Shown here piece by piece: positions 52,723-64,000 of a stretch of DNA of 64,000 bases. The notes beneath the pieces are model-generated. The model was not told the origin of the DNA, did not search any database, and saw nothing but the letters and a program-made list of their open reading frames with translations. Position 1 is the stretch's first letter; each line of letters opens with the position of its first letter. The position numbers and the translations under genes are program-made. The stretch is taken from the NCBI GenBank assembly GCA_963669155.1, contig OZ022586.1, positions 21,942,392-22,006,391 on the forward strand, given 5' to 3'. Origin of the DNA: Arbacia lixula. Its lineage: Eukaryota; Echinodermata; Echinoidea; Arbacioida; Arbaciidae.

Positions 52723-55700
52723 TTCAATTCTTATAGCGCATAATACCATTCAAATAGTTTCTATGCGTGTGAATGTAAAAATTTATTATGTGAGAATTTG
52801 AAAAAAACCCGAATATTTATTAAACAGATGCGCCTTTAGTGTTGATTTGAATTCTCCCTATCGCATATAGCCGATATCCAGCGATATCACCTCGCGATAC
52901 CGATATCTGATCGATTGCTCTTGGAACATATACTTCCGGTAAGAGTTTGTTGTCGGCGTAAAGTGATCTAGAAATCGCTTTTTTGGATGAATTAATCAGT
53001 GAACAATTTATCTAGGGTTAAGGTTATTGTCAGGGTTAGGTATAGAATTAGGTTTAGGGTTAGGGTAAGGGTCAGGGTTAGCTTTAGAGTTAAAATTCAT
53101 AAAATTAGTGGGAAACCGTGGTCCCTATTGTACGGGATGTACGTGGACCGGAAGTTCGTATCCCAAGAATTAACGGTAAAATAATTAGAGCGCCACACAC
53201 GTTCAGATTCGGAGGGCTATATGCGATAGGGAGAATTGATAGAAGTCTGTCAATGATTTAATGCCTTGGGGGAGGTTATTCGATAATTTGGGTACCTTAT
53301 TTGAAAAAGCTCTGTCACGGAATGTGTTAATTTTTACACGAATTTCAGAGAGAAGTTTTTTTGATTGAGAGCGAAGATTACGACTAGGCTGGTATCGTTT
53401 GATGAGCTCTGTAAGCTGGACAGAAGCATTTTTTCCACATAGGTATTTGAATACAAGAGTGAGCATTTTAAACTGAACACGAGCCCTTATCGGAAGCCAG
53501 TGAAGCCAGTAGGATCGGAGTTATGCTTTCAACTTTCCTTTTTCGCGTCACAAGCCTTGCCGCTGACTTCTGTACACGTTGGAGTTTACTTAGTTGAGTC
53601 TCGGAGATTCCCAGAAACAGACCATTATTGGAATCTAAGTAACTAAATATAAATGCGTGAACGAGTCTCTCTGTGGTTGGTTTATCCAAAAAATGCATAA
53701 TCTTCTCAATTCCATGTAGTGCAATGGCAGCCGATTTATAGATATTATCAATGTGAGTGTTCATACTCAGATCATCTTGAACAATAACTCCAAGGTAATC
53801 CAGCATCACCAGCACCGTCTCCTCCCCCCTATCTGCTGCCAGGAGTAAGTCATTATAAATGCGGATCATAGCTGTCTATCTCTACACTGGCTTTTCCTAT
53901 AAGCTGATTGTGTTCTACCATATAAACCGTTCAGATCTAGAGATTCATGTATTTGGTTAACAGATGCTCACTCAACTAATTTCCCAAGAAGTTTAAGCTT
54001 CTTTTTAAGTTAATAACTTTAAACCTGTTTATCAAGCCTGTTTATAAAGCAGGTAGGAAACGTCAAGCTACTTCTGTGCTGACATACAGATGTGCAATGA
54101 CATGTAAGTATTTCGGATGGATTCGCGTTGAGTAGTCTTTATACACACTGGTCAAGGTAGATATGTTTTCCAGTAATGATGATACGATACAACTGACTGA
54201 AGCCACATCACAGTTTATAACGTACGCGACCAATCACCATGATAGCACAAATTATTGGTATATATTGAAGAGCGCCACCAACAGACTCAAAAGCAAGAAT
54301 CATAAACAAGTACAAGCCACGAAACATTCCAGTGTGGTCTGTTAATCCAGCGAGTACTCAACACTTTCAGCTTTCCTAATGAAGTCATCCTCACCTGTGT
54401 TTTACACCTCATTCAAACATTACTTAATATGAATTATTCAGTCACGAGCAAGACTACATTAGGATATAAATATCTCTGCGTGTCAGGGGTATAAGAACAT
54501 GCTTTTGACGCTAATTATGAAAACAGATCAGAAAAAACTCACCAATATGCACATTAACTAATCTTAAAAGGCGCGTGTTTTTTTAGGTCCTATCACTATC
54601 ATAACTATACAGATTACGAAGTATACAAACACGATGTCATCTCTTATCTCTTCCAAACATGATATATGGTTAGGATGTGAAACATGAAATATGCTTACCT
54701 GGCCGGGTACCATCTTCCCAATGTGTTGAAGTAACGGTAGTGAGACCTACGGTTGTAGTTGACTGTTGAATAGCTGATGTTGTTGGTGCCGATGTAAAGA
54801 TAAAGAACGGGGATAAGACTAATAAATGTAGCTCATGATTTACCCTATAACCCCTCACAACTGATATACGTAAGAACTATTGTTCGTGATATTGCATCTA
54901 CATCTTTTAAGAGTCTTCATCTTTACCTGTTGGGAAAAGAATGCATACGCACTTGTCTTTTCTTTCCTTTACATAATGATATTGATCATTTAATTCATAC
55001 AAAAATAATGTGTGATTTGTTCACGTCAGAGTTTCATTTTTATTTTGTAAATGAAGATATGTGTCTTGTGCGGAATGATAATGTAACAAACATGAAGGAA
55101 ATGCATTAAGAATTTACACACAAAAACAAACAATATATGAACATGCCGCATGAACAGATTAAAACAACAAGCCAATTTCGTCTTTAAAGAAAACAAACCT
55201 AGCAACAAAGTAAGCGTTCATTCGAGTACGCCTGGCCATGCTCATGTGCCGGACGGACGATTGTTTTTTTCTTAAATTCACATTTCATGTCAAAGTTTAC
55301 AAGCAGACAAGATTGATTTTCAGTTTACAGTCATTAGTTGATGTAAGTGACAATTCTATTATATTGTTAATTATTTCTGCACTATATATAACTGGACTTG
55401 AACTCAGAGGATGTCAATTGAGTTGTGACTGACTGGCTTGATTCAAGAACTGAAATATACTCAACAGATTTGGGAGCGAGATATAGCCCTATACGTTGAC
55501 ATGGTTTAATTATGTAGGTAAGGCTATCATGCATAAATTATACTTCATAAACTGTTGCACATTTACTAATTAACTACAGTTTTGATTGAGGCAATTGTGT
55601 CTTAAAAGAAATTAAGATATCATTTCTTATATGCTTTTCACACTGGCAAATATTAGCCCCGTACTATCCTTAGCCCCGTACTATCCCTAGCCCCGTACTA

Positions 55701-58700
55701 TTTTTTGAAGCTTTTCACACTGGCATTTCTTAGCCCCGTACTATTTCTTAAACCCGACTAGCTTTTCACACTGTTCTCACTCGAATTCGTTAGCCCCGGA
55801 CTTTCTCGACAGCTTATGAATATTTATGAGTGTACGTCTTGCACATCGGCTCTTTACCACTCCGCATCAAGGTCACTCGCCCGTCGGGCCTTATCTGATT
55901 GGTCTCGGCGTTTCGGCCTTGAGAGCTGACATCGCATTTCCTTAACCCCGTACTATTTTTCGTTTCTTTTCACACTGGCGCTCTTAGCCCCGGACTATTT
56001 GGCTTGGCCCTGCAATTGCGGTGTTAGCCCTGCTTTTTTGCAGGGCCAAATAATCCCGGATTATTGGTGGGGCTAGCCTACTTTGGTAAAAACCAATGTG
56101 AACAGAAAGTGGTCTAAGCTTAGCCCCGTACTATAGGCGGGGCTAAGGAAATTTTTGCCAGTGTGAAAAGCATATTAGATCCTTATTAAAGAGCTCCTTT
56201 TTTCGTCTGGATAATTCTAAGTGATTATTCTTGATTTCCTATCTTATCCTTTGTAGCCTACAGTGGCAAAACCGTGTTACTTCAAATGTCATAATGATTG
56301 TAATGAGAGATAAGACACAAACCAAAATGATGTCCAAATGGGTTAAACGTTACTCCATCCATCCCTTCGAGCACCTTCATCAAGTTTTGTTTTTGTTAAT
56401 ATACAAATTACAATAACAACACTTTGCACCGTTTGAACCAAAAACTGACGTACTTTCAAAAACTGCGATATGATTCATTCCCCCACATGAGCTATGGGCA
56501 TCCCCTGCACATTTACAGTGACATTTGTAGAACACGATTCTAGTGAGGATGATTTTCCGGTCTGTAATCAATTTCCATATTCGTATGGATAGCTTGTGTT
56601 CATTATGCTTTATCCCTTGTTTTGGAATGACGTTTACGTTCATTATAAATACCTGAACTTGTATCGGCATCCTCAGTTGTCACGATTGTGGTCTTGAGAG
56701 GTGTGACTGGCTGTCCTTGTTCAGGAACTGAACAAATTGTGAGATTTGATTAATGTTCATTTGCGGTATACTGTTAACAAGCACATATCAGTCATGTTAA
56801 CTAACAAATACCCCCCCCCCCCCCCCGAACCTAGGAAAAAAGAGCATAACATGTTTAAAGAGATGTTGCGCACGATTATTAGGCAACTGATGCTCAATAA
56901 ACTACTATGCATGATATGCTAACATAGTCCGAAATGTAAGTTAAAGTTGTGATTTTTTAGATCATGTTAAAACTTTACCCTTGTCAGAACACGTAAACAA
57001 TACTGATGATTTTAATTCATAGCATCTACAACAACTGTGTATAAATCAAACACAACAAAAAATAAGAAGTATAAAATTATCATTAATACGCACTTTTAAA
57101 TACTGCAATGTGACCAAGTCCGCCACATGAGCTGTAGACGTCTCCTGTACATTGACTCTGGCAATCCCGGTCACCATTCCCCTCTGCCCCGAACCGACTG
57201 TAGTCTGCTCCTGCGACACCGCAGAAGCAATTCCGCCCGTCCTCCACTCCAGCATAGACGTAGTCAGCCATGGTGGACTCTCTGCAGTGGCTGATGCATT
57301 TATCGATTGTCATGGTGTTATCCGCTGTCAGTGGATCACCGGGTAGCACGCGGATGTTATTCACATCATCCTCATAACAACCCAGGTAGGTCTCATCTGT
57401 AAAATGTAGAAACAAATAATGATGGATATTAGAACGGAGTGAGGCACGCAGTGAATGGTCATGATGGAGAATGAATAGATACGAATAAGGTTATAAAAAT
57501 TATATGAAACTGATCACCGACATCATTGATCATTGATATAATCATTTTGTTTCCGTTAATTTCACTTCTTTTGGAATCGAAAGTGACACTATGTGTGTCG
57601 ATATGATTGCTACCGGAAATATCCCTTGTGCTGACAAATTCCCCCCAAAAGCATATTAGGGGAGAGGGGCAGAGCTTCACCCCCCCCCCCCCCCCCTTCT
57701 CCCACTTGGGCTACGCTAATGAGCCCGAGTGCGGATTGGGTTGATGATATGAGATATATTTCTGATTTATGCACGTTTTTAATGGCTGTAGTCGACAAAA
57801 ATAATTTGTATCTACAAAAATATCCTTCCTACCGTAACAAATTGCTGCTCCGATGTCTGTTGTCGAGCAAGAGTACAACAGAGGACACTCACCAATAGCT
57901 GTGTCATCTGTTAAGGATGCGGAGTCATGGAAACATACGAATAGTCATCTTTAAATGTGCGTGTGTTGGGAAGGGGAGGTAGAGGGGCAGCCAAAACGAC
58001 GCCCTTTTGGTCCGTTCAATCAAAAATAAATACAAATAAACACATTCTTTCCACACGAGCATACGCCCATACATACATAGCATACACTAATTCATACGTG
58101 TATGAAACAAACATTGAGTGTAATCCTGTTGTCGAGCCCTACATCTGTCTTGAAGGATACGCACCAAGTATAATCTACGTACCTTCGATTGGTTGTGTGA
58201 GGATACTTCCAAAAGGAATTCAGATTGCCACCCCCCCCCCCTTTTAATTAAAAACTTAAAAGGAAATGTAAGATGAGCTTGTTATAACATTACAATAGTA
58301 ATGAAGGAAGGAATGTTAGGCATGTCTTGAGGAGCACAAATATCTGGCAGATTACAATTGTGGTTGGTGGATCAAATGGTAGCATCGATTTAACTGCTGT
58401 GCTGGCAAATTACAATATGATGATAAACTCACATTTTTGTTTTTACAAAACCCACGGGGACATGTCCGTGAGGTTTTAGGATATTTGAATAGCAGGAATA
58501 TCTTGAAGACATGCATACACATTACGATCATATAGGTACCTCTCTGGCAGTGGAGAAATGTAGTTGGTTGTCCCAGTTCACTCCCGAAAGGTGAGTCAGT
58601 AATGGCCCTGTTAGTTCCATTGGCTCCAATGTGTTCACAGACAAGTTCAGCATCGTAGAAACCAAAGTTGACCCCACACGTCGTCTGCCACGTTTCATTA

Positions 58701-59057
58701 TCTGTGGTGTACTCCACGGTGCCTTCATAGCTTGATGAGCCGTTCACAAGGCGGACGTCTGGGGCACACATATCAAGTATCATTAGATATTCAACACTGA
58801 ATGAATGAACAATTCAAAATCAGTATGATTATACACAATGTGGTGACATGTTAACCCCTTTTCCACATGTAATGCACACAAATCCGATAGAGCAGCAGTT
58901 TATCTGACACATAAAGCTTCACCATTCACAATACTATAATCACTGCAACTAGACCAGCATAACCGTCTCAGAACTCACCTAATACCTGGCCGATAGATGG
59001 TAATGGAGTGAAGGTTGCTACAAGCAAGACGAGCCAGATTAGAAACAGGGCATCCAT
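50700..59057 (-). CDS. R4: SRCR-WSC receptor with a different stalk, helix and tail
   Basis: Nine exons: 59057-58979 signal peptide, 58758-58540 and 57907-57833 SRCR, 57396-57094 WSC, 56727-56653 linker, 54773-54699 Thr-rich stalk, 52575-52534 short Thr/Pro stalk, 52101-52020 transmembrane helix, 50988-50700 tail and stop. The sum is 1239 bases (412 residues) with consistent phases. The ectodomain matches R1-R3 (six SRCR and eight WSC cysteines), but the stalk, helix and 96-residue tail are unrelated in sequence to those of R2 and R3. Tail tyrosines are 336 (YTDV), 355 (YQDL), 383 (YVNQ, a YxN Grb2-type site) and 408. YTDV and YQDL are too far apart for a canonical ITAM. The 42-base stalk exon is the least certain; it is included because it is Thr-rich, flanked by AG and GT, and phase neutral. 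Two L2-like fragments lie in its introns. Confidence 0.8.
51027..51114. repeat. GA-rich microsatellite beside the R4 tail exon
   Basis: Begins about 40 bases upstream of the R4 tail acceptor; on the minus strand it forms a long CT tract feeding into that acceptor. Confidence 0.9.
51310..51791 (-). mobile_element. CR1/L2-like LINE 3' fragment in R4 intron
   Basis: The minus-strand ORF begins LRDLHWLPVRQRIEFKML and continues through APRLWNKLP, the classic C-terminal end of CR1/L2 polymerase ORFs. An AAT-rich tail is at the left end. It lies between the R4 transmembrane and tail exons. Confidence 0.75.
52638..53870 (-). mobile_element. L2/CR1-like LINE fragment in R4 intron
   Basis: Same family as 10706-11398, with more of the ORF (from about 53869) and a long (ATT)n tail at 52638-52721. 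It is interrupted by a 380-base inverted-repeat element at 52854-53233. Frame breaks are present. Confidence 0.8.
52854..53233. mobile_element. 380-base inverted-repeat element flanked by AATT
   Basis: The ends CTCCCTATCGCATATAGCC and its complement are inverted; AATT is duplicated on each side. The sister LINE at about 10855 has the uninterrupted site. The interior contains degenerate TTAGGG-type repeats (53010-53090). Confidence 0.8.
55631..56173. mobile_element. Inverted-repeat element built of TTAGCCCCGTACTAT repeats
   Basis: Ends ATGCTTTTCACACTGGCAAA and the complement near 56150-56172. The 15-base motif TTAGCCCCGTACTAT recurs several times inside the left arm, and CACACTGGC recurs as a sub-terminal motif. 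It lies in an R4 intron. Confidence 0.7.
56453..56520 (-). pseudogene. Relic 3' part of a WSC exon in R4
   Basis: The minus strand reads CAGDAHSSCGGMNHIAVFE and stops at a GTACGT donor, closely matching the end of the working WSC exons (CAGDASSSCGG and IAVF in R1). The rest of the exon is absent; the sequence to its right is the intron shared by the other copies. It lies 3' of the R4 linker exon, as if a second WSC module once followed. Confidence 0.7.
58180..58222 (-). pseudogene. Relic 3' part of an SRCR exon in R4
   Basis: The same remnant as at 37960-38000, with the same internal deletion and GTACGT donor. It lies in the R4 intron after the working SRCR part 1 exon. Confidence 0.55.
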
Positions 59058-60617
59058 ACTTAACTGAACAATTGTGTGGAAATCAAACTAGTTCAGTGAT
59101 GTGCTACATCAGCCACCAGTCAGCTAAGAGCTTTAATGATTGCTGTGTGTCCTCCCTACGAAGCGACGTAAGACTTGTGAAGATAGATTAATCGTGACAA
59201 ATGAAATCTAATGAGTACAATCTGTCACCAGGATAGATCTGGTTATAGTTCCATCTCCGTACTCCACCTTCGCGTAGACCAGGTACAATGGTTAAACAGC
59301 AATGTCCTTTATCCTACTATTCCGAGGTGAAAAATGATTTACTTGTTATGGTTGATATTGTTTGACCAGTTTGTCCTGCGTACGAATCGACAACCCTGCG
59401 TCACAAAAAGGAATCCAATGCTGAGAAAAGTTCTACCAGATGCATCACGTACCAACTGTGGTATAAAGTGAGACGCGGAGTGTACTAGCTGCATTCTACT
59501 GTATGGCTTTACATGCAGCATATCAATCATTTGATTTATATGTTTTTTTTTCCTCCTTTTAGATAAGTCGTGTGTAATGACTGTATAGTTCATTGCTTAC
59601 TGCGGACAACATTCATAACGCGCGTTCGGTATCACACACATTTTATATCATTCTTACCAAACAAAGCAACAAGGCAACAATGGTGCGAAAGAAAAGCACA
59701 ATAGACAGTCAGATAGAAATGCCATTGCATGGCTTTACATGCAGCATCCCAATGATTTGCATTATACCTGTCTACTTCTTCCTTCTAGATAAGTCGTGTG
59801 TAATGACTGTATAGTTCATTGCTAACTGCGAACAACATTCATAACGCGCGTTCGATATCACACACATTTCATATCATTCTTACCAAACAAAGCAACAAGG
59901 CAACAATGGTGCGAAAGAAAAGCACAATAGACAGCCAGACAGAAATGCGGAATTTACGGTTGAGAAGGTATCATGAATACTGTGCAAATACTGGCTTTAA
60001 AGTAGAGAGGGAGGAGGGGGGGGGGGGCAGAGACAGAGAGAGACGGAGAGAGGCAGAGAGAGACAGAGACAGAGAGAAAGAGAGACAGAGACAGAGAGAG
60101 TAGTTAGTGGGAATCTGAAAGAGGAGAAGGGGGGGGGGGTGGCAGGGAACTTATTAGGGATATTGCTTCTGTCGTTAGTAAACCAGCGTTCACGAAATTG
60201 TGTAATATTAAAAGACTCTATTAGTTAGTCGAATCAACACATAATCGTTACTTTAACGTTTGTTACATTTATTGGTTTGTTGGGGGAAATACTTTTTTTT
60301 ACTGCGGGGATTGGAAGAATAGAAATTGAATCGAGAAGGATAATTCTTAATTGCCCGTGATGAGTGCCACTGTCATATTTCCTATGAATAAAAGTTTCTG
60401 AAATAAACATTGAATATCACATTGTGCAGTCACGGAACATAACCCTGGTCTGCCGCAATTTTGTTCAGTGAATAGCAAACGGAACCCCGCTACAGAGATA
60501 AACGAGGCTAAACAGTTTTAGGTATCATTTATTGTGTATATGATATTTTCCCAATCCATAATCCTGTCGCTAACTTGAGTTTTCTACTCTCTAAGCAACC
60601 CCGGTTTTATCAAACTT

Positions 60618-60809
60618 CTCATGTGACGTCAGAGCGTGTTGGCAAGACAACTGATTCTAAACTATGTGGATTTAATCAACAGTTGTGATCATAGCAAGAT
60701 CTTTCAATGAGAGACCAGTATAACGCTCACTAGAGCATGTTGAGTGATGTTGTTCAGAACCAGAATTTTGCACAGCAATGGACATGACGACACCACCTCG
60801 GTACTCTAC
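60618..60809. mobile_element. Small MITE, same family, 5' of R4
   Basis: Near-identical to the copy 5' of R1, including its internal deletion, as expected from the R1-R2 and R4-R5 junction duplication. Confidence 0.5.
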
Positions 60810-60988
60810 TCAGAGATATTTGCGAGGACATAACACAATGCTCTAGCCAAAATGGATTACGCCGTGCAGCTACATGAGAATGTAAAATTCTCTTAGCATT
60901 GTATGGAAAGAGACTTGTTTTCTAATTTGAGGGGGACTGTTGATTTGTGTTATGTGTTGTTCAGGTGTCGGTGATCGCACTCTCCCAG

Positions 60989-62039
60989 GGGTTAGGCCAT
61001 TTCCTGACCTAGTCTTTCTGACCTAGTCTTTCTGACCCAGTTTTTTTGCCATTCACTCAGTACGGCCTCTGTTATTGGCTACTGTGCTAATGAATATTCA
61101 AGACTATGGTATGGCTTGTCGAACATTCGCGCCGGCGCGGCCAAAGAGGCGGCCAGGAGGCGCAATTTTTTCGAACATTCGCGCCGGCGCGCCCAAAGAG
61201 GCGGCCAGGAGGCGCAATTTTTTTTTACACGCTAGCTCATAGACGCCAGAGCTTTTCACAGCTGAGAGAGAAATCCTTGCTCTCTGCAATCGGCCACAGC
61301 CTGCGAGAGCACGCTCATGCCGATATCAGCTATTCCGTTGTACCATTGTATGTGGGTAATGAGTTGATATAAGGACACTAGAAAACCTATTACTGTGCAC
61401 AAATGCCATGTTGTGATAAAAAGTTGAGTAAATAGATATGTGTTTGTGTTATAATTATTTCATGTTTGCTAGGTTTTATTAGACTATTTATTATTTTTTT
61501 ATCTGTCCCTCCCGACATGATGCTCTACATCCCCTAGAGCAAAATGGAATCTCCCGTCTCTTTTTCCCCAAATCTCGCTAGAGAAAAAAATATTGGAGTC
61601 ATCGACTGTTTGATAGGGGTGCATAATAAATTTCTACCAAAAATATTCCTTATTCAATCATTCAATAACATTTTCATGAGATGATGTATTCTTCAATAAT
61701 ACAACAAGGATAAACAAATTCACTTTTATCTTATTGTCCAACAAAAATCCAGTGTTTTTTACATTATATTTTCTTTCTGAGAGCACCGTCCCCTTTTTCT
61801 GTAGTGGAGCAGTCCGGCGCCGGCAATTCCCGCGTGGACTAGCGCGCCTCCAGCTCACCAGCTCCTGGCGATGGCCGCCTCTTTGGCCGGCGCGACGTTC
61901 GACAAGCCATACCATCGTCTTGAATATTCATTAGTACAGTAGCCAATAACAGAGGCCGTCTCATGAAAACTGCCTCGTGTACAAAATGAATGGCAAAAAA
62001 ACTAGGTCAGAAAGACTAGGTCAGGAAATGGCCTAACCC
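60989..62039. mobile_element. Mutator-like element, second copy, with empty site known
   Basis: Related ends (GGGTTAGGCCATTTCCTGAC), 9-base direct flanks CTCTCCCAG at 60980-60988 and 62040-62048. The paralogous R1-R2 spacer at about 13934-13946 has the same flanks fused with a single CTCTCCCAG. The interior contains a local duplication of a CGCGCCGGCGC-containing segment. Confidence 0.85.
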
Positions 62040-63324
62040 CTCTCCCAGGTGTAAAACAAATTTAGAAACATTCGCACATAGTCCACATAACACATACCAT
62101 CATAAATACAATTACACATATATGCACATGTCATGTATATAGCAATACTACCATGACTACTAAAAAGACGGAGACACTTAGTTTACTAGAGATATGTTTT
62201 ATTGCCTCTTCTGTCCTTGTTTGCGGTCCTTCGCCAAATCAGTCAAGAATATACCAAGGTTTCTCCACCTTTTGTTGTTGCAATGTATATTTCGATAAAG
62301 ATATTAAGGTGTCCATTATGCAATTTTGCGCTGACTAATCTTTCATTACTGTTACTATAGAATTGCGATAACATATATTTCAAGCCAAGAATTTCAATAA
62401 TTAGACAAGGGTTGTGATGAATATTCATTGATGTATTATCTGGCATACGCGATTGATATGTCAATAAGACATTTCAAACATTGCTTAAGATGAACAAGAA
62501 TTAACTGCTTTCCTAATATGGACAAGTATATAATGTATACACACACCTCACTCGTATCATGACGGCAAAGTAAACAAAATTGACTTGCTATATCAATCAA
62601 AGATGCGCGTGTTTATGTAAATAGCGCTTAATATACAAGTATATACCCCAAAGGTCACGAACGTATTTTTTTCAAGCCAGATCATTATTATGATTGGGAA
62701 ATGGTGATCGTCTGTAACTTCATGAAGCAGCACTGAGCAATGGCAATACAGCTGTTACTTTTTGTGGCTTATGATGAATGCAATTTCATAGAAAAAAGCA
62801 CACAATAAACTGGCATAGTAGATTTTTACTGTAGAAAAAGGTGAATTACGCTAAACCATATGTATTATACACAACACACTATAAATGCAATAATCAATGT
62901 ATAAACTGGTCATGCCAGGATTTGTACACTAGAGAAATGACAGATAAAAGTTTCTTTTTTGTCATTATCTGTGACAAAACCTACCTTGAAGCAATATAAG
63001 ACAATCAGTAGAACTTATAATGCACATGAATTTTGTATACTCATAAAAAGTAAACATTAATTTAATATTTAGCTATGTACTTTATCACAGGTGATACTAT
63101 TCAATATCTACCAGTCTAAGAAGACCAGCAGCATGTCTACATCATGCTGAAAATTTACAAATTTGTTTCCAGTTGCAGTAGCATGACCATCTGAAGTAAA
63201 AGTGTAGGCTTTCGAACATAATTTATAAAAGCATTAACGAATCACACTGAGCAATAGAAATCACATGCTCGATTTTGTAAATTGATGCAAAAGACAGCAA
63301 AAATACTCTAATACTTGTTAATAC

Positions 63325-63330
63325 TTTATT
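63325..63330 (-). terminator. Poly(A) signal of R5
   Basis: AATAAA on the minus strand about 355 bases after the R5 stop, in the same context as in R2. Confidence 0.5.
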
Positions 63331-63683
63331 TACAAGATGAGCAAGCCATCTAAGGTGAAAGCCATACAAAACATGGAACTTGAACATTCCTCCACAAAAC
63401 TGTGTTTAGATTTTTTTCTGTACAGGGCAGTTGTGTTATAGAAAAGTGGTACTCTTAGATAAAACGTTTGAGAGAAAAGAAGAAAAATAAAAGCGCAAAT
63501 CATCTGCTTCGAAGGCACCAGTACTATTAATAAAAAGGCACAGACATGATAACAAAACTATGAGAAGGGTGATTAAAGTACGTGTTAACATATCCGTAAT
63601 TTACTTGCGTGTGACTGTGTTTCAATTTACGCATGCGCTTTAGATCATCAAAGATAATATCCTCACACCTAACTTAAACATTT

Positions 63684-64000
63684 TTATGTGTAGATGGGGT
63701 TTTCTACCATCTCTGTGCAGTCCTCGTCATTGTCGTCGGTCACTTTCTTCTTTTTATCCGGCATGGCGTACAAGGCATCCGTGACCGGCGGCGTAGATTC
63801 CTGCGTGCGAGGCTCCATTGCCTTCGAGGCGCCATTGCGCATCACGTGACTCTTCTTCCGTTTGTCAGGCATTGCGTATAAATCGCCCAAGTCGGCGCCT
63901 TCTGGTTCGGGCCTGTGTTTTGTCGACACAGCGTATAAGGCGCTCAGATCCTCTTTGTCTTTCGCGAGTTCCATGTTAACCTGCGGTTCCTTGTTGACCA
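63684..64000 (-). CDS. R5: last exon of another YAMPDK-tail receptor (partial)
   Basis: The last 317 bases of the window are the end of a tail exon nearly identical to that of R2: the YAVS motif, two YAMPDK motifs, a Lys/Asp-rich stretch and a C-terminal NPIYT before TAA. The exon continues past the right edge; by comparison with R2 about 150 further bases of it lie outside. The 3' flank (62041-63680) also matches that of R2. The receptor ectodomain is expected further right on the next sequence. No frame break is visible in the part seen. Confidence 0.85.
   Translation of the reverse strand, partial: VNKEPQVNMELAKDKEDLSALYAVSTKHRPEPEGADLGDLYAMPDKRKKSHVMRNGASKAMEPRTQESTPPVTDALYAMPDKKKKVTDDNDEDCTEMVENPIYT

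Larger units (their letters stand above)
59060..64000. repeat. R4-R5 junction segment, copy of 12240-15700
   Basis: Same order as the R1-R2 junction. An extra tandem copy of about 220 bases near 59490-59715 / 59720-59940 is present here only. No additional gene is seen. Confidence 0.7.

Noticed and set aside
53010-53090. Internal telomere sequence
   Set aside because: The TTAGGG-like units are degenerate and confined to a 380-base mobile element, so this is not a telomere or fusion site.

Overview
This is eukaryotic (metazoan) DNA: split genes with GT-AG introns, many DNA-transposon and LINE fragments, and dense microsatellites. The main content is a tandem cluster of secreted or membrane receptor genes that join one scavenger-receptor cysteine-rich (SRCR) domain to one WSC domain. 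Large SRCR repertoires are known from echinoderms, so a sea urchin, sea star or relative is the likely source. That is an inference; amphioxus or another marine invertebrate is not excluded.

Layout. Five minus-strand receptor genes are present, called R1 to R5 here. R1 (12233 to 6363) has lost its membrane and cytoplasmic exons at the edge of a 6 kb transposon-like insertion (296-6309). R2 (19346 to 15201) and R3 (38972 to 34083) are complete: signal peptide, SRCR, WSC, Thr/Ser-rich stalk, one transmembrane helix, and a long tail with seven tyrosines that includes repeated YAMPDK motifs, an ITIM-like site and a C-terminal NPxY. R4 (59057 to 50700) has the same ectodomain but a different stalk, helix and tail, and a decayed copy of the YAMPDK tail lies just 3' of it. 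R5 is cut by the right edge; only the end of its YAMPDK tail exon (63684-64000) is visible. Exon lengths sum to multiples of three in R2, R3 and R4 (475, 469 and 412 residues), and all internal phases agree.

Two plus-strand genes, P1 (23671-27820) and P2 (42214-45780), encode a 238-residue single-pass membrane protein with a Cys-rich juxtamembrane segment and a PPxY (WW-binding) motif. They alternate with the receptors: R2-P1 and R3-P2 form a duplicated unit of roughly 18-19 kb. The R1-R2 junction (about 12.3-15.7 kb) is repeated as the R4-R5 junction (about 59.1-64 kb). Relic SRCR, WSC and linker exons remain beside the working ones, so the cluster has been gaining and losing domain modules.

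Comparing the duplicated copies gives filled and empty sites for several insertions: a Mutator-like element with a 9 bp target duplication, two TTAA elements, an AATT element inside a LINE, and a LINE in an R1 intron. The rest is introns, intergenic sequence and simple repeats. The working hypothesis is a young cluster of immune-type receptors that share one ectodomain but differ in their cytoplasmic signalling tails.
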